A stretch of DNA of 9,915 nt, taken from Desulfobacterales bacterium. Lineage in GTDB: Bacteria; Desulfobacterota; Desulfobacteria; Desulfobacterales; Desulfobacteraceae. A program made the translations under genes and the position numbers. Below are positions 1 through 7,699 of the stretch, in pieces (position 1 is the stretch's first letter; the number at the start of each line of letters is the position of its first letter). The notes below the pieces were generated by a model, which saw nothing but the letters and a program-made list of their open reading frames with translations, did not search any database and was not told where the DNA came from. The DNA is taken from positions 1 to 9,915 of the forward strand of contig JAKSAU010000681.1 of NCBI GenBank assembly GCA_022361535.1, written 5' to 3'.

Positions 1-1074
1 GTTAATCTCCATGTGGATGTGACAGATCATACAACGTCCCGGCATTATACAGATATCCGGGCTATGATTGAATCGGCAGACCTGCCTGACCGGGTGCAGG
101 ATAATGCATTGTCTGCTTTCAAAAAAATTGCCCAAGCCGAAGCCCATATCCACGGTAAAGATATCGATCATGTCCATTTTCATGAAATTGGCGGAATTGA
201 TTCTATCGTGGATATCATCGGCACTTTTCTGGCAGTGGACTATCTTGGTGTCTCCCGGGTAGCTGCTTCCCAAATTCCTTTGGGATCAGGAACAATTAAA
301 TGTGCCCATGGTAGGATCCCGGTACCGGTTCCTGCCACTTTAGCCATTCTCAAAGGCCTGCCGGTAACCCAGTCAGATGCAAATACCGAGATTGTCACTC
401 CCACAGGGGCAGCTATTGCTGCTACCCTTGCTCAAGAGTTCGGTCCCATGCCCCAGATGGAGATAGAGCAGATCGGGTACGGGGCAGGCAAGCGGGAAAC
501 AGGATCGTCAGCACCGAACCTTTTGCGAATGGTTTTAGGAAAACCTCTGTCTGAACAAAAGGGTAATGATTCAGGCGGCGGTCACTTGCTTCGTGACCGG
601 GTCATGGTCATGGAGACAAATATCGATGACATGAGCCCTGAAGGGTTTGGATTTGTCATGGATACGCTGTTGGAAAAAGGTGCCCTGGATGTCAGTTTTA
701 CCCCGGCTTTCATGAAAAAGAACCGTCCTGGTACCCGCATGGAAGTGATCTGCAAAGAACCGGATATAGAAAGTCTGGCCCAGGTGGTTCTTACCCAGAC
801 CACAGCCATCGGTGTCAGGTTTCATACCTGTGACAGGATTCTGCTTAAACGGGAAATCTGCCATATAGACACAAGCCTTGGCAAGGTTCAGGTCAAGAAG
901 GTGACCGGCCCCAATGGTGATGTGCGGTTTGTACCTGAGCATGATGATTGCAGGCAAAAGGCCCTTGAACTGGATATCCCCCTTTACCAGGTGTATGAAC
1001 GGGTCCTGGCCGAAGCAAATCCCCTTGACAGGGACACGGACGGATTATACAAAACCAGGGAGACAAAGGCCTGA
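1..1074 (+). CDS. larC: LarC, nickel-pincer cofactor nickel insertion protein (5' truncated by window edge)
   Basis: LarC is a cytoplasmic CTP-dependent cyclometallase that inserts nickel into the pyridinium pincer nucleotide made by LarB and LarE; the cofactor serves lactate racemase (LarA) and related enzymes. The frame is open from base 1, giving 357 visible residues. Family members run about 400, so roughly 50-70 N-terminal residues lie outside. Visible landmarks are the HVHFHEIGGIDSIVD segment (residues 57 on of the fragment), the LGSGTIKCAHGRIPVPVPAT segment, VTPTGAAI, and the C-terminal domain beginning ETNIDDMSPE with the CRQKALELDIPLYQVY end. In Lactobacillus plantarum the two halves (LarC1 and LarC2) are joined by programmed frameshifting; here both halves are in one uninterrupted frame. 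The stop overlaps the pgpA start by one base, so the two are probably translationally coupled. A GTG at 13 could pass for a start but falls inside conserved sequence. Family assignment is by recognised sequence, not by search. Confidence 0.93.
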   Translation, partial: VNLHVDVTDHTTSRHYTDIRAMIESADLPDRVQDNALSAFKKIAQAEAHIHGKDIDHVHFHEIGGIDSIVDIIGTFLAVDYLGVSRVAASQIPLGSGTIKCAHGRIPVPVPATLAILKGLPVTQSDANTEIVTPTGAAIAATLAQEFGPMPQMEIEQIGYGAGKRETGSSAPNLLRMVLGKPLSEQKGNDSGGGHLLRDRVMVMETNIDDMSPEGFGFVMDTLLEKGALDVSFTPAFMKKNRPGTRMEVICKEPDIESLAQVVLTQTTAIGVRFHTCDRILLKREICHIDTSLGKVQVKKVTGPNGDVRFVPEHDDCRQKALELDIPLYQVYERVLAEANPLDRDTDGLYKTRETKA

Positions 1075-1544
1075 TGGGGGACAAAATAATACTTTTTATA
1101 GCTACAGGATTTGGTCTCGGCCGTGTCCCTGTGGCCCCGGGTACATTCGGTACCCTTGCAGGTCTTCCGTTTATAGGTATCATGACCTGGTTGGGAACCG
1201 GTTTTGGCCCGGGAACTTCAGCCTTATTCCTGGTTGGCTTTCTGCTTGTGTCAGTTTGGGTTGCCCACCAGGCAGAACGGTTGTTGGGGGAAAAAGACCC
1301 TGGTGCTGTTGTAATCGATGAAATGGCCGGTTTTTGTACGGCCATGACTCTGGTGCCTGTAAATATAGCGACACTCGTTATCGGGTTTGCTGCATTTCGT
1401 TTGTTTGATATAGTAAAACCTCTGCCGGTCCGCTGGTTTGAGCAAAATTTTTCGGGCGGAGCCGGGATTGTTCTGGATGACATAATGGCAGGAGTGCTGG
1501 CTGCAGTTCTGCTTAAAGCGATATATCTTACCGGTTTATTTTAG
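1074..1544 (+). CDS. pgpA: Phosphatidylglycerophosphatase A
   Basis: PgpA is an inner-membrane lipid phosphatase that removes phosphate from phosphatidylglycerol phosphate to give phosphatidylglycerol, the last step of that phospholipid branch. At 156 residues it is close to the usual family length. The family blocks are present in order: the N-terminal [19 protein letters not shown] (12-30), the acidic motif [12 protein letters not shown] (75-86), FRLFDIVKP (108-116), and [10 protein letters not shown] (131-140) with paired aspartates 135 and 136. Hydrophobic stretches at about 50-64, 98-110 and 137-152 fit a small multi-pass protein. The ATG overlaps the larC TGA as TGATG, with AGGGAG at 1057-1062 as a probable ribosome binding site. 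The stop codon overlaps the recA ribosome binding site. The function assignment is firm. In relatives as I remember them, cinA often sits between pgpA and recA; it is absent here. Confidence 0.94.
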   Translation: MGDKIILFIATGFGLGRVPVAPGTFGTLAGLPFIGIMTWLGTGFGPGTSALFLVGFLLVSVWVAHQAERLLGEKDPGAVVIDEMAGFCTAMTLVPVNIATLVIGFAAFRLFDIVKPLPVRWFEQNFSGGAGIVLDDIMAGVLAAVLLKAIYLTGLF

Positions 1545-1547
1545 GAG
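1543..1547 (+). promoter_or_regulatory. recA ribosome binding site overlapping the pgpA stop codon
   Basis: AGGAG begins within the pgpA TAG codon and sits 7 bases before the recA ATG. The overlap suggests that ribosomes finishing pgpA can feed recA translation. This is seen directly; coupling is an inference. Confidence 0.75.
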
Positions 1548-1554
1548 AAAAGGG

Positions 1555-2601
1555 ATGGATAAAAACAAAGACAAGGAAAAAGCGGTCCAGACCGCAATGA
1601 GCCAGATTGAGCGTCAGTTCGGCAAAGGCTCGATCATGAAACTGGGAGGAAGGGAAGTTGAAGATGTCCCTGTGATCCGGTCCGGCTCCCTGGCCCTGGA
1701 TAAGGCGTTGGGAGTAGGCGGATATCCCAGGGGCCGGGTCATTGAAATTTATGGACCTGAATCTTCCGGTAAGACCACCCTGGCTCTCCATGCCGTTGCC
1801 CAGGCTCAGGAAAGCGGTGGGATCGCAGCCTTTATTGATGCTGAACATGCCCTTGACGTGTCCTATGCCAAACGACTGGGGGTAGACTGCGACGAGCTTT
1901 TGGTTTCTCAGCCTGATACAGGTGAACAAGCCCTTGAAATCGCTGATATGCTGGTCAGAAGCGGCGGAATCGACATAATGGTTGTGGACTCTGTTGCAGC
2001 TCTCGTACCCAGGTCCGAGATCGAAGGCGAGATGGGCGATTCTCACATGGGACTGCAGGCAAGGTTGATGTCCCAGGCCTTAAGAAAACTGACCGCTACC
2101 ATCGGTAAAACCAATACCACCATTATTTTTATCAACCAGATTCGAATGAAAATCGGTGTTGTCTATGGCAACCCGGAAACCACAACAGGTGGTAATGCAT
2201 TGAAATTCTATTCATCCATGCGCCTTGAAATCCGAAAAGCTGCGGCTATTAAAGAAGGCCAGGATGTAATCGGAAACCGGACGCGGGTTAAAGTCGTCAA
2301 GAACAAGCTGGCTCCCCCGTTTAAAAATGTGGAATTCGATCTGATGTACGGGGAAGGGATTTCAAGAACCGGTGATCTTCTGGACATGGGCGTTGAACTG
2401 GATGTGGTTGACAAGAGCGGATCCTGGTACTCTTTTGAAGGTGAACGGATCGGCCAGGGCCGTGAAAATGTAAAAGCGTTCTTGATTGATAACCCGGATA
2501 TATTTGACACAATTGAAACAAAGGTAAGAACAGAACTTGGGATTGCCGGACCCGATGCAGCCGCCAAAGAATCCAAACAGGAAAGTCTGCTGGATGTGTA
2601 A
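1555..2601 (+). CDS. recA: RecA recombinase
   Basis: RecA forms ATP-dependent filaments on single-stranded DNA, drives homologous strand exchange, and acts as co-protease for LexA self-cleavage in the SOS response. The 348 residues match the normal bacterial length. Walker A GPESSGKT lies at 67-74, the catalytic glutamate in DAEHALD at Glu97, and Walker B VVDSVAAL around Asp145. DNA-binding loop L1 is [12 protein letters not shown] (155-166). Loop L2 runs from [20 protein letters not shown] (194-213) with the nucleotide-sensing Gln195. The C-terminal tail is short and of mixed charge, ending ESLLDV. The ATG has a good ribosome binding site and 10 bases separate it from pgpA, leaving no room for a dedicated promoter or LexA operator in the gap. 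Any SOS control would have to act from inside pgpA or further upstream. No recX follows; alaS comes next. No missing key residue was seen. Confidence 0.98.
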   Translation: MDKNKDKEKAVQTAMSQIERQFGKGSIMKLGGREVEDVPVIRSGSLALDKALGVGGYPRGRVIEIYGPESSGKTTLALHAVAQAQESGGIAAFIDAEHALDVSYAKRLGVDCDELLVSQPDTGEQALEIADMLVRSGGIDIMVVDSVAALVPRSEIEGEMGDSHMGLQARLMSQALRKLTATIGKTNTTIIFINQIRMKIGVVYGNPETTTGGNALKFYSSMRLEIRKAAAIKEGQDVIGNRTRVKVVKNKLAPPFKNVEFDLMYGEGISRTGDLLDMGVELDVVDKSGSWYSFEGERIGQGRENVKAFLIDNPDIFDTIETKVRTELGIAGPDAAAKESKQESLLDV

Positions 2602-2638
2602 CACCGGCATATGAATCAGTGAGCAGGAGCCATAAATT

Positions 2639-5260
2639 ATGACAGGTAATGAAGCCAGGAAAATTTTCTTAGAGTATTTTAAAAAACACAACCACCGCCA
2701 TGTCAGGTCTTCGTCCCTGGTTCCCCAGGACGATCCCACCCTGTTGTTTGTAAACGCAGGCATGGTTCAGTTCAAGCGGGTATTTACCGGTGACGAGAAA
2801 CGGGATTATTCCACAGCAGTGACTTCCCAGAAGTGTGTCCGGGCGGGCGGCAAGCACAATGACCTGGAAAATGTCGGGTACACGGCACGCCATCATACCT
2901 TTTTTGAAATGCTGGGAAATTTTTCATTTGGTGATTACTTCAAAGAAGAAGCCATTGATTTTGGATGGGACCTGCTCACCAACGGATATGGGTTCGACAG
3001 TGAAAAACTGCATGTATCCGTTTTTGAAGATGATGATGAAGCCTATGAAATCTGGCGTGACAAGATGGGTGTGCCTGAAGATCGCATTTCCCGTCTGGGC
3101 GAAGAAGACAACTTCTGGGCCATGGGTGACACAGGTCCTTGCGGCCCCTGTTCTGAAATTCATATTGACAGGGGAGAAGAGTTTGGGTGCGATGATCCCA
3201 AATGTGCCGTAGGATGTGACTGCGACCGCTGGCTTGAGTTGTGGAACCTGGTGTTCATGCAGTTTGAAAGAAGTGAAGACGGCACCATGACGTCGTTGCC
3301 CAAACCCAGTATCGATACTGGTATGGGACTTGAGCGTATCATTTCAGTGCTCCAGGATGTGCCTACCAACTTTGATACCGATCTTTTCACCCCAATTATG
3401 GACAAAGTTGGGGAACTTGCCGGTAAAAAACGCGGTGAGTCAGATGAGGTTGAAGTGGCCATGAAGGTCATTGCCGATCATTCCAGGGCAAGTGCCTTTT
3501 TGATCTGCGACGGTGTGCTTCCCTCCAATGAGGGGCGTGGGTATGTACTGCGTCGTATTATGCGCCGGGCCATCCGCTACGGACGCAGTATCGGTCTTGT
3601 TAAGCCCTTTCTCCATGAAACTGTTCAGACTGTATTCTCCATCATGGATGAGGCCTACCCTGAACTTAAAGATTCTGCAGCCTTTATCCTCAATGTCGTG
3701 AAAAACGAGGAAGAAAAATTCCTTGAAACCCTGGGTACGGGTATGAAGCTTTTGGAAGCGACCATTGAAGATATAAAAGGTAAAAACGAAAAGACCATCC
3801 CTGGCGATGTGATTTTTAAACTCTACGATACCTTTGGATTCCCTGTGGACATCATCCAGGATCATGTCAAAGAAATGGACATTGACCTTGATCTTGACGG
3901 CTTTGATGCCGCCATGGCAGAACAAAAAGCCAGGTCCAAATCCAAGAAAAAATTTGCAGGGGTGGGTGATGCATATAAACCGTTGACTTCTGCCGGGGTC
4001 AAAACCGCTTTTAAAGGATATGACAGCCTTGAAATTGAATCCGATCTTCTCATCGTGGTCAAAGATGATAAAGAGATCGATACCGCCGGCCAGGGTGATG
4101 ACGTGGAAGTCGTTGCTGAAGAAACGGTGTTTTATGCGGAATCCGGTGGCCAGATCGGTGACAAGGGCGTATTTGAAAACAGCGGCTGCAAAATTGAAAT
4201 TACTGATACAGTTAAAGATCCGTCAGGTTTAGTTATCCACAAAGGCAAAGTTGTTTCAGGGTCTTGTAAAAAAGGCGATAAATTCACCCTCAAGGTGGAT
4301 GCAACCCTGCGCCAGGCAACAGCCATCAACCATTCTGCCACCCATATTCTTCACTCTGCATTGCGCAAGGTATTGGGGGATCATGTCAAACAGTCAGGTT
4401 CTCTTGTAACACCTGAACGGTTCCGTTTTGACTTCACCCATTTTAGTGCCATTACCCCCGAAGAAATTGCAGCCATTGAAAGCAATGTAAATATGCGCAT
4501 CCGGGAAAACCATGGCGTGAATACCAAAGAGATGACCATGGATGAGGCTGTCAAAGCCGGTGCAACCGCTTTGTTTGAAGAAAAGTACGGAGATGTTGTA
4601 CGGGTTGTTTCCCAAGGGGAATTTTCCCAGGAGCTTTGCGGGGGAACACATACCAGTGCCACAGGTAATATCGGGCTGTTCCGCATCCTGTCAGAAGGCG
4701 GGATCGCATCCGGTGTCCGCCGTATTGAGGCTGTGACCGGTCAGGCAGCCCTGGATACGGTTCATGCCGACCAGAAAGCAATTGAAACAGTTGCCGGGAT
4801 GGTAAAAGGGGCCAAAGATGATGTGGTAAGTAAGGTTGATGCCCTGATATCTGAGAAAAAGGCTTTGGAAAAAGAACTGGAAGCCATTAAGGCAAAACTT
4901 GCTTCCAAGTCTGTAGATGATATCGAAAGCAATATTAAAGAAATCAATGGTGTTAAGGTTCTTGCCAAACGGGTAGAGATAGAAAATCCAAGCCAGCTTA
5001 GAGATCTGGCAGATAAGTTTAAAGCCAAACTTGGGTCTGGTGTCCTGTTGCTGGGTGCTGAATCCAATGGCAAGGCGCTGCTCATTTCAATGGTTACCCA
5101 GGATCTGACCAAGACCTATAAAGCCGGCGATATTGTTAAAACTGCTGCTGGTATTGTGGGCGGCGGCGGTGGTGGCCGGCCGGATATGGCCCAGGCAGGC
5201 GGCACAAAGCCAGAACACCTGGACAAAGCTCTTGAATCCGTGTTTGACACTGTAGCTTAA
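2639..5260 (+). CDS. alaS: Alanyl-tRNA synthetase
   Basis: AlaRS is a cytoplasmic class II enzyme that charges tRNA-Ala using ATP and clears mischarged Ser- or Gly-tRNA-Ala. The 873 residues are the standard full length. In order: the aminoacylation core with SSLVPQDDPTLLFVNAGMVQ, MGDTGPCGPCSEIHID, WNLVFMQFER and class II motif 3 in DTGMGLERI; the editing domain with HSATH (His565, His569) and CGGTH (Cys667, His671), the zinc ligand set; a helical segment; and the C-Ala domain with six glycines at 841-846 followed by RPDMAQAGG. A cysteine-rich insert (Cys168, 171, 184, 189, 193, 195) precedes the WNLVF motif. It is absent from the E. coli enzyme as I recall it but is common in other bacteria. 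AGGAG at 2625-2629, 9 bases before the ATG, supports the start. It lies 37 bases after recA and is probably co-transcribed; a GC-rich hairpin follows. Confidence 0.98.
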   Translation: MTGNEARKIFLEYFKKHNHRHVRSSSLVPQDDPTLLFVNAGMVQFKRVFTGDEKRDYSTAVTSQKCVRAGGKHNDLENVGYTARHHTFFEMLGNFSFGDYFKEEAIDFGWDLLTNGYGFDSEKLHVSVFEDDDEAYEIWRDKMGVPEDRISRLGEEDNFWAMGDTGPCGPCSEIHIDRGEEFGCDDPKCAVGCDCDRWLELWNLVFMQFERSEDGTMTSLPKPSIDTGMGLERIISVLQDVPTNFDTDLFTPIMDKVGELAGKKRGESDEVEVAMKVIADHSRASAFLICDGVLPSNEGRGYVLRRIMRRAIRYGRSIGLVKPFLHETVQTVFSIMDEAYPELKDSAAFILNVVKNEEEKFLETLGTGMKLLEATIEDIKGKNEKTIPGDVIFKLYDTFGFPVDIIQDHVKEMDIDLDLDGFDAAMAEQKARSKSKKKFAGVGDAYKPLTSAGVKTAFKGYDSLEIESDLLIVVKDDKEIDTAGQGDDVEVVAEETVFYAESGGQIGDKGVFENSGCKIEITDTVKDPSGLVIHKGKVVSGSCKKGDKFTLKVDATLRQATAINHSATHILHSALRKVLGDHVKQSGSLVTPERFRFDFTHFSAITPEEIAAIESNVNMRIRENHGVNTKEMTMDEAVKAGATALFEEKYGDVVRVVSQGEFSQELCGGTHTSATGNIGLFRILSEGGIASGVRRIEAVTGQAALDTVHADQKAIETVAGMVKGAKDDVVSKVDALISEKKALEKELEAIKAKLASKSVDDIESNIKEINGVKVLAKRVEIENPSQLRDLADKFKAKLGSGVLLLGAESNGKALLISMVTQDLTKTYKAGDIVKTAAGIVGGGGGGRPDMAQAGGTKPEHLDKALESVFDTVA

Positions 5261-5271
5261 TAAACGCATAG

Positions 5272-5302
5272 CCCCGGCGCAGGATTTGTCCTTGTGCCGG
5301 GG
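5272..5302 (+). terminator. GC-rich hairpin after alaS, probable terminator
   Basis: Left arm 5272-5284 (CCCCGGCGCAGGA) pairs with right arm 5289-5302 (TCCTTGTGCCGGGG) around a TTTG loop, with one G-U wobble and one bulged base. It starts 11 bases after the alaS stop. What follows is TAAATATAT rather than a run of T, so this is not a textbook intrinsic terminator; it may act with Rho or mainly protect the mRNA 3' end. It probably ends the larC-pgpA-recA-alaS unit. The remaining 40 bases before the next gene show no clear promoter. Confidence 0.6.
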
Positions 5303-5342
5303 TAAATATATCTGCCGAACGGAATAAGGACGTTTCCCTGTC

Positions 5343-6371
5343 ATGACCGCTTATTTTATCAGACGGCTTCTTTTGGTGATTCCGACATTTATCGGTATCA
5401 CGGTAATGGTGTTTACCATTACCCGGTTTGTGCCTGGCGGTCCCATCGAGCGCATCATTGCGGAAACAAGAGCCATGCAGATGGGGGAAGGCAGCGGGAG
5501 CTCAAGGGCAGAGGCCGGCCAGGGACAACCCCTTTCAAAAGAACAAATTAAAAAACTGGAAGAATACTACGGTTTTGACAAACCTGTGCTGGAATCTTAT
5601 GCCATATGGCTGTTTAAGGTTGTTCAGGGAGATCTTGGCCGATCCACCCGATATCATGATCCGGTATGGGAAATGATAAGGGAGCGGATTCCTATTTCGC
5701 TTTATTTCGGTGTTCTAAGTCTCATACTTATTTACGGTATCTGTATTCCTTTGGGGGTTGCCAAAGCGGTTCGCCATAATACCGGATTTGACAATCTTTC
5801 TTCTGCAGTCATTTTTACGGGATATGCCATTCCCGGGTGGGTGGCAGGTGTCTTAATGCTGGTTCTCTTTGCCTCTCACTATGATGTTTTTCCCCTGGGT
5901 GGGCTGGCTTCGGATTTTTTTGAAGAGATGACAATTGGAGAGAAAGTAAAGGATGTTGTATGGCATACGGTTTTGCCTTTGCTTTCCTATGTGATCGGTT
6001 CGTTTACGGTCATGACCCTGCTTATGAAAAATACCTTAATGGATAATTTGTCCGCCGATTATGTCCGGACAGCCATTGCAAAAGGGCTTCCCTTTAAAAA
6101 GGCGGTTTTTCGTCATGCGCTCAGAAACAGCCTGATCCCAATTGCCACAAGTTTCGGTAATAATATCTCCATCATTCTTATGGGATCATTTCTCATCGAA
6201 AAGGTTTTCAACATTAACGGCATGGGGCTTTTGGGGTACGAGTCCATTGTGGACCGGGACTACCCTGTTGTCATGGGCATCTTAGTCATTTCATCCCTGT
6301 TGTTCATGATCGGCAATATCCTGTCTGATGTGTGTGTGGCCATAGTTGATCCAAGGGTAAGGTTTAAATAA
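5343..6371 (+). CDS. yejB: Peptide ABC transporter permease, YejB-like
   Basis: This is an inner-membrane permease subunit of the OppB/DppB class, 342 residues. It resembles YejB, which with YejA, YejE and YejF imports peptides and, in enterobacteria, microcin C. The start MTAYFIRRLLLVIPTFIGI is typical of the class, with the first membrane segment at about 9-27. A long periplasmic region follows, with PGGP (31-34) and a glycine-rich stretch near 48-62 as in YejB proteins. Further membrane segments lie at about 118-140, 155-177, 208-230, 268-288 and 308-332. The cytoplasmic EAA loop that docks the ATPase is at about 239-266 (YVRTAIAKGLPFKKAVFRHA), and the C-terminus ends LSDV...VDPRVRF as in the family. 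AAGGA at 5326-5330 is 12 bases from the ATG, rather far, but the N-terminus fits the family. A YejE-like partner follows. The permease class is certain; the yej assignment rests on resemblance and could be another OppB paralogue. Confidence 0.87.
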   Translation: MTAYFIRRLLLVIPTFIGITVMVFTITRFVPGGPIERIIAETRAMQMGEGSGSSRAEAGQGQPLSKEQIKKLEEYYGFDKPVLESYAIWLFKVVQGDLGRSTRYHDPVWEMIRERIPISLYFGVLSLILIYGICIPLGVAKAVRHNTGFDNLSSAVIFTGYAIPGWVAGVLMLVLFASHYDVFPLGGLASDFFEEMTIGEKVKDVVWHTVLPLLSYVIGSFTVMTLLMKNTLMDNLSADYVRTAIAKGLPFKKAVFRHALRNSLIPIATSFGNNISIILMGSFLIEKVFNINGMGLLGYESIVDRDYPVVMGILVISSLLFMIGNILSDVCVAIVDPRVRFK

Positions 6372-6528
6372 TGCCCATCCATAAATTGCATATTTGTCTG
6401 ATATCCGCGTTAACGGATAAATTTTATCCTCGGAATATCAGGTATATGCCTGTGGTAAAATTTACCCGGTGCCTTGCTCTAAAACAAATCTGCTTATTTC
6501 TGAAAGGGCATCATCTCGGAGAAGTAAA
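6372..6528 (+). other. Structured 157-base gap between yejB and yejE with several inverted repeats
   Basis: The gap is long for subunits of one transporter and contains ordered dyads. GCATAT (6388-6393) and CTGATATCCG (6398-6407) pair imperfectly with CGGAATATCAG (6431-6441) and ATATGC (6444-6449). Inside that loop, GGATAA (6415-6420) pairs perfectly with TTATCC (6424-6429). A second short palindrome, GGTAAAATTTACC (6454-6466), follows. It could be an RNA structure that sets relative yejB and yejE expression, a mRNA processing site, or a pair of operators; TTGTCT (6394-6399) with ATAAAT (6417-6422) is only a weak promoter match. No coding sequence is evident: a GTG-started N-terminal extension of yejE from 6469 is unlikely. 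Confidence 0.5.
6518..6521 (+). promoter_or_regulatory. Ribosome binding site that sets the yejE start
   Basis: GGAG lies 7 bases before the ATG at 6529. It favours that ATG over the GTG at 6469, which would add 20 residues unlike the family and has no comparable site in front of it. Confidence 0.75.
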
Positions 6529-7575
6529 ATGGCATTCCTGAATCCGGTTACTGTACAAAAGTTCAAACGGTTTAGGGCCATATCCAGGGGCTTCTGGTCT
6601 TTTGTGATTATCCTTACCTTGATGTTTATTTCCTTTTTTGCTGAAGTATTTATCAATTCAAGAGCCCTGGTGGTTAACTATGAGGGACGATTTTATTTTC
6701 CCACCTACGGGCAGATGATACCGGGAAAAACGTTCGGACTGGAATATGCCTATGAGACCAATTACCGTGACCTCAAAGAAAAGATGAAACAAGAAGGGAT
6801 AAAAGGGTTTGTCCTCATGCCGCCTGTTCCATATAACCCGTATGAGAATGATCTGAGACTAAATGAATATCCGCCGTTTCCCCCATCTTTTTCTAAACGT
6901 CATTTCTTGGGCACGGACAATGTTGGCCGGGATATCCTGGCACGTCTGGTATACGGTTTTCGCACCGCCATTCTTTTTTCATTGGGACTATTAATCCTCA
7001 ACTACACCATCGGGATCACCATCGGTTGCTCCATGGGTTACTTTGGAGGAAAATTCGACCTTTTTTTCCAACGAATTATCGAGATATGGAGCAATATTCC
7101 TTTCCTTTACGTTATTATCATCATCTCTTCCATTGTGGTGCCGAGTTTTATGATTCTGATCCTAATCATGGCCTTTTTCGGCTGGATCGGCATTACCTGG
7201 GTGATGCGGACAATGACTTACAAGGAAAAAGAACGTGAATATATTTTAGCGGTCCGGTCCCTTGGGGCTTCCCATTTCAGGATCATATTCAGGCATATTA
7301 TACCCAACACCATTTCAGTGATCGTTACCTATGCTCCTTTTGCTATTTCAGGAGGGATTGTGGCGTTGACATCACTGGATTACTTGGGATTTGGTTTGCC
7401 TGCACCGACTCCGTCCTGGGGAGAGCTTTTGGCTCAGGGCTGGCAGAACATGGAAGCCTGGTGGATCTCGGCCTCTGTTGTCGGAGCCCTTGTGATCACC
7501 TTGATGACCGTGACGTTTACAGGCGAAGGAATAAGGGAAGCTTTTGATCCCAAACGCCATACGATATATGAGTAA
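6529..7575 (+). CDS. yejE: Peptide ABC transporter permease, YejE-like
   Basis: This is the second inner-membrane permease subunit, OppC/DppC class, 348 residues from the ATG at 6529. The N-terminus MAFLNPVTVQKFKRFRAISR closely parallels E. coli YejE as I recall it. After a membrane segment at about 23-43 comes the long periplasmic insert typical of YejE (roughly 45-125), containing YEGRFYFPTY. Then comes the conserved LGTDNVGRDILARLVYGFR block (128-146). Further membrane segments lie at about 147-170, 190-222, 263-283 and 312-332. The EAA loop is at about 239-259 (ILAVRSLGASHFRIIFRHII). DYLGFGLP and FDP near the end match the family. It presumably pairs with the upstream YejB-like subunit to form the pore. 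Neither a solute-binding protein nor an ATPase gene follows; the next gene is an unrelated exporter. The permease role is firm, and the subfamily is likely because of the insert. Confidence 0.88.
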   Translation: MAFLNPVTVQKFKRFRAISRGFWSFVIILTLMFISFFAEVFINSRALVVNYEGRFYFPTYGQMIPGKTFGLEYAYETNYRDLKEKMKQEGIKGFVLMPPVPYNPYENDLRLNEYPPFPPSFSKRHFLGTDNVGRDILARLVYGFRTAILFSLGLLILNYTIGITIGCSMGYFGGKFDLFFQRIIEIWSNIPFLYVIIIISSIVVPSFMILILIMAFFGWIGITWVMRTMTYKEKEREYILAVRSLGASHFRIIFRHIIPNTISVIVTYAPFAISGGIVALTSLDYLGFGLPAPTPSWGELLAQGWQNMEAWWISASVVGALVITLMTVTFTGEGIREAFDPKRHTIYE

Positions 7576-7595
7576 CTGGGTGTAAAGTTTTTTTT

Positions 7596-7628
7596 GGAAG
7601 TGTTGAGTAAGCGTGCCCAAACACTTTC
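7596..7628 (+). terminator. Hairpin after yejE, possible terminator
   Basis: GGAAGTGTT (7596-7604) pairs with AACACTTTC (7620-7628), nine pairs with one G-U, around a 15-base loop. A run of eight T (7588-7595) precedes rather than follows the stem, and only a very weak four-pair stem (AACT/AGTT, 7574-7589) sits before that run. The geometry is therefore poor for an intrinsic terminator, though the position between two transcription units fits. Confidence 0.35.
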
Positions 7629-7655
7629 TGCAGGTTTGTTTAAGTGGTCTATAAT
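7627..7655 (+). promoter_or_regulatory. Probable sigma-70-type promoter for the LysE-family exporter
   Basis: A perfect TATAAT box at 7650-7655 stands 44 bases before the exporter ATG. The best -35 at 17-base spacing is TCTGCA (7627-7632), only 3 of 6 to consensus, so the promoter would be weak or need an activator. It overlaps the right arm of the preceding hairpin. This is the clearest promoter box seen in the window. Confidence 0.5.
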
Positions 7656-7689
7656 GAATTAAAGCCTAAGTCTTAAAGAATTTCTTTTT

Positions 7690-7693
7690 GGAG
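7690..7693 (+). promoter_or_regulatory. Ribosome binding site that sets the exporter start
   Basis: GGAG ends 6 bases before the ATG at 7700. A TTG codon in frame at 7688 overlaps this site and so is not the start. Confidence 0.7.
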
Positions 7694-7699
7694 TTTATT

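Noticed and set aside
571..957. Open frame of 128 codons on the minus strand inside larC
   Set aside because: It is antisense to a well-conserved coding region, has no recognisable domain and no plausible ribosome binding site; it is a shadow of larC. The same holds for the other antisense frames in recA and alaS.
1139..1155. Inverted repeat GGGTAC-N5-GTACCC near the start of pgpA
   Set aside because: It lies in the conserved glycine-rich N-terminal motif and is short; codon choice explains it without a regulatory role.
1387..1414. Promoter-like TTGCTG, 16-base spacer, TATAGT inside pgpA that could drive recA
   Set aside because: The bases encode the conserved FRLFDIVKP motif, so the match is explained by coding constraint, and the -35 is only a partial match.
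2611..2622. Tiny ATG-AAT-CAG-TGA frame between recA and alaS
   Set aside because: Three codons with no ribosome binding site; frames this short arise by chance.
6469..6528. GTG-started 20-residue extension of yejE
   Set aside because: The added residues are unlike YejE N-termini, while the ATG at 6529 has a good ribosome binding site and gives the family-typical N-terminus.
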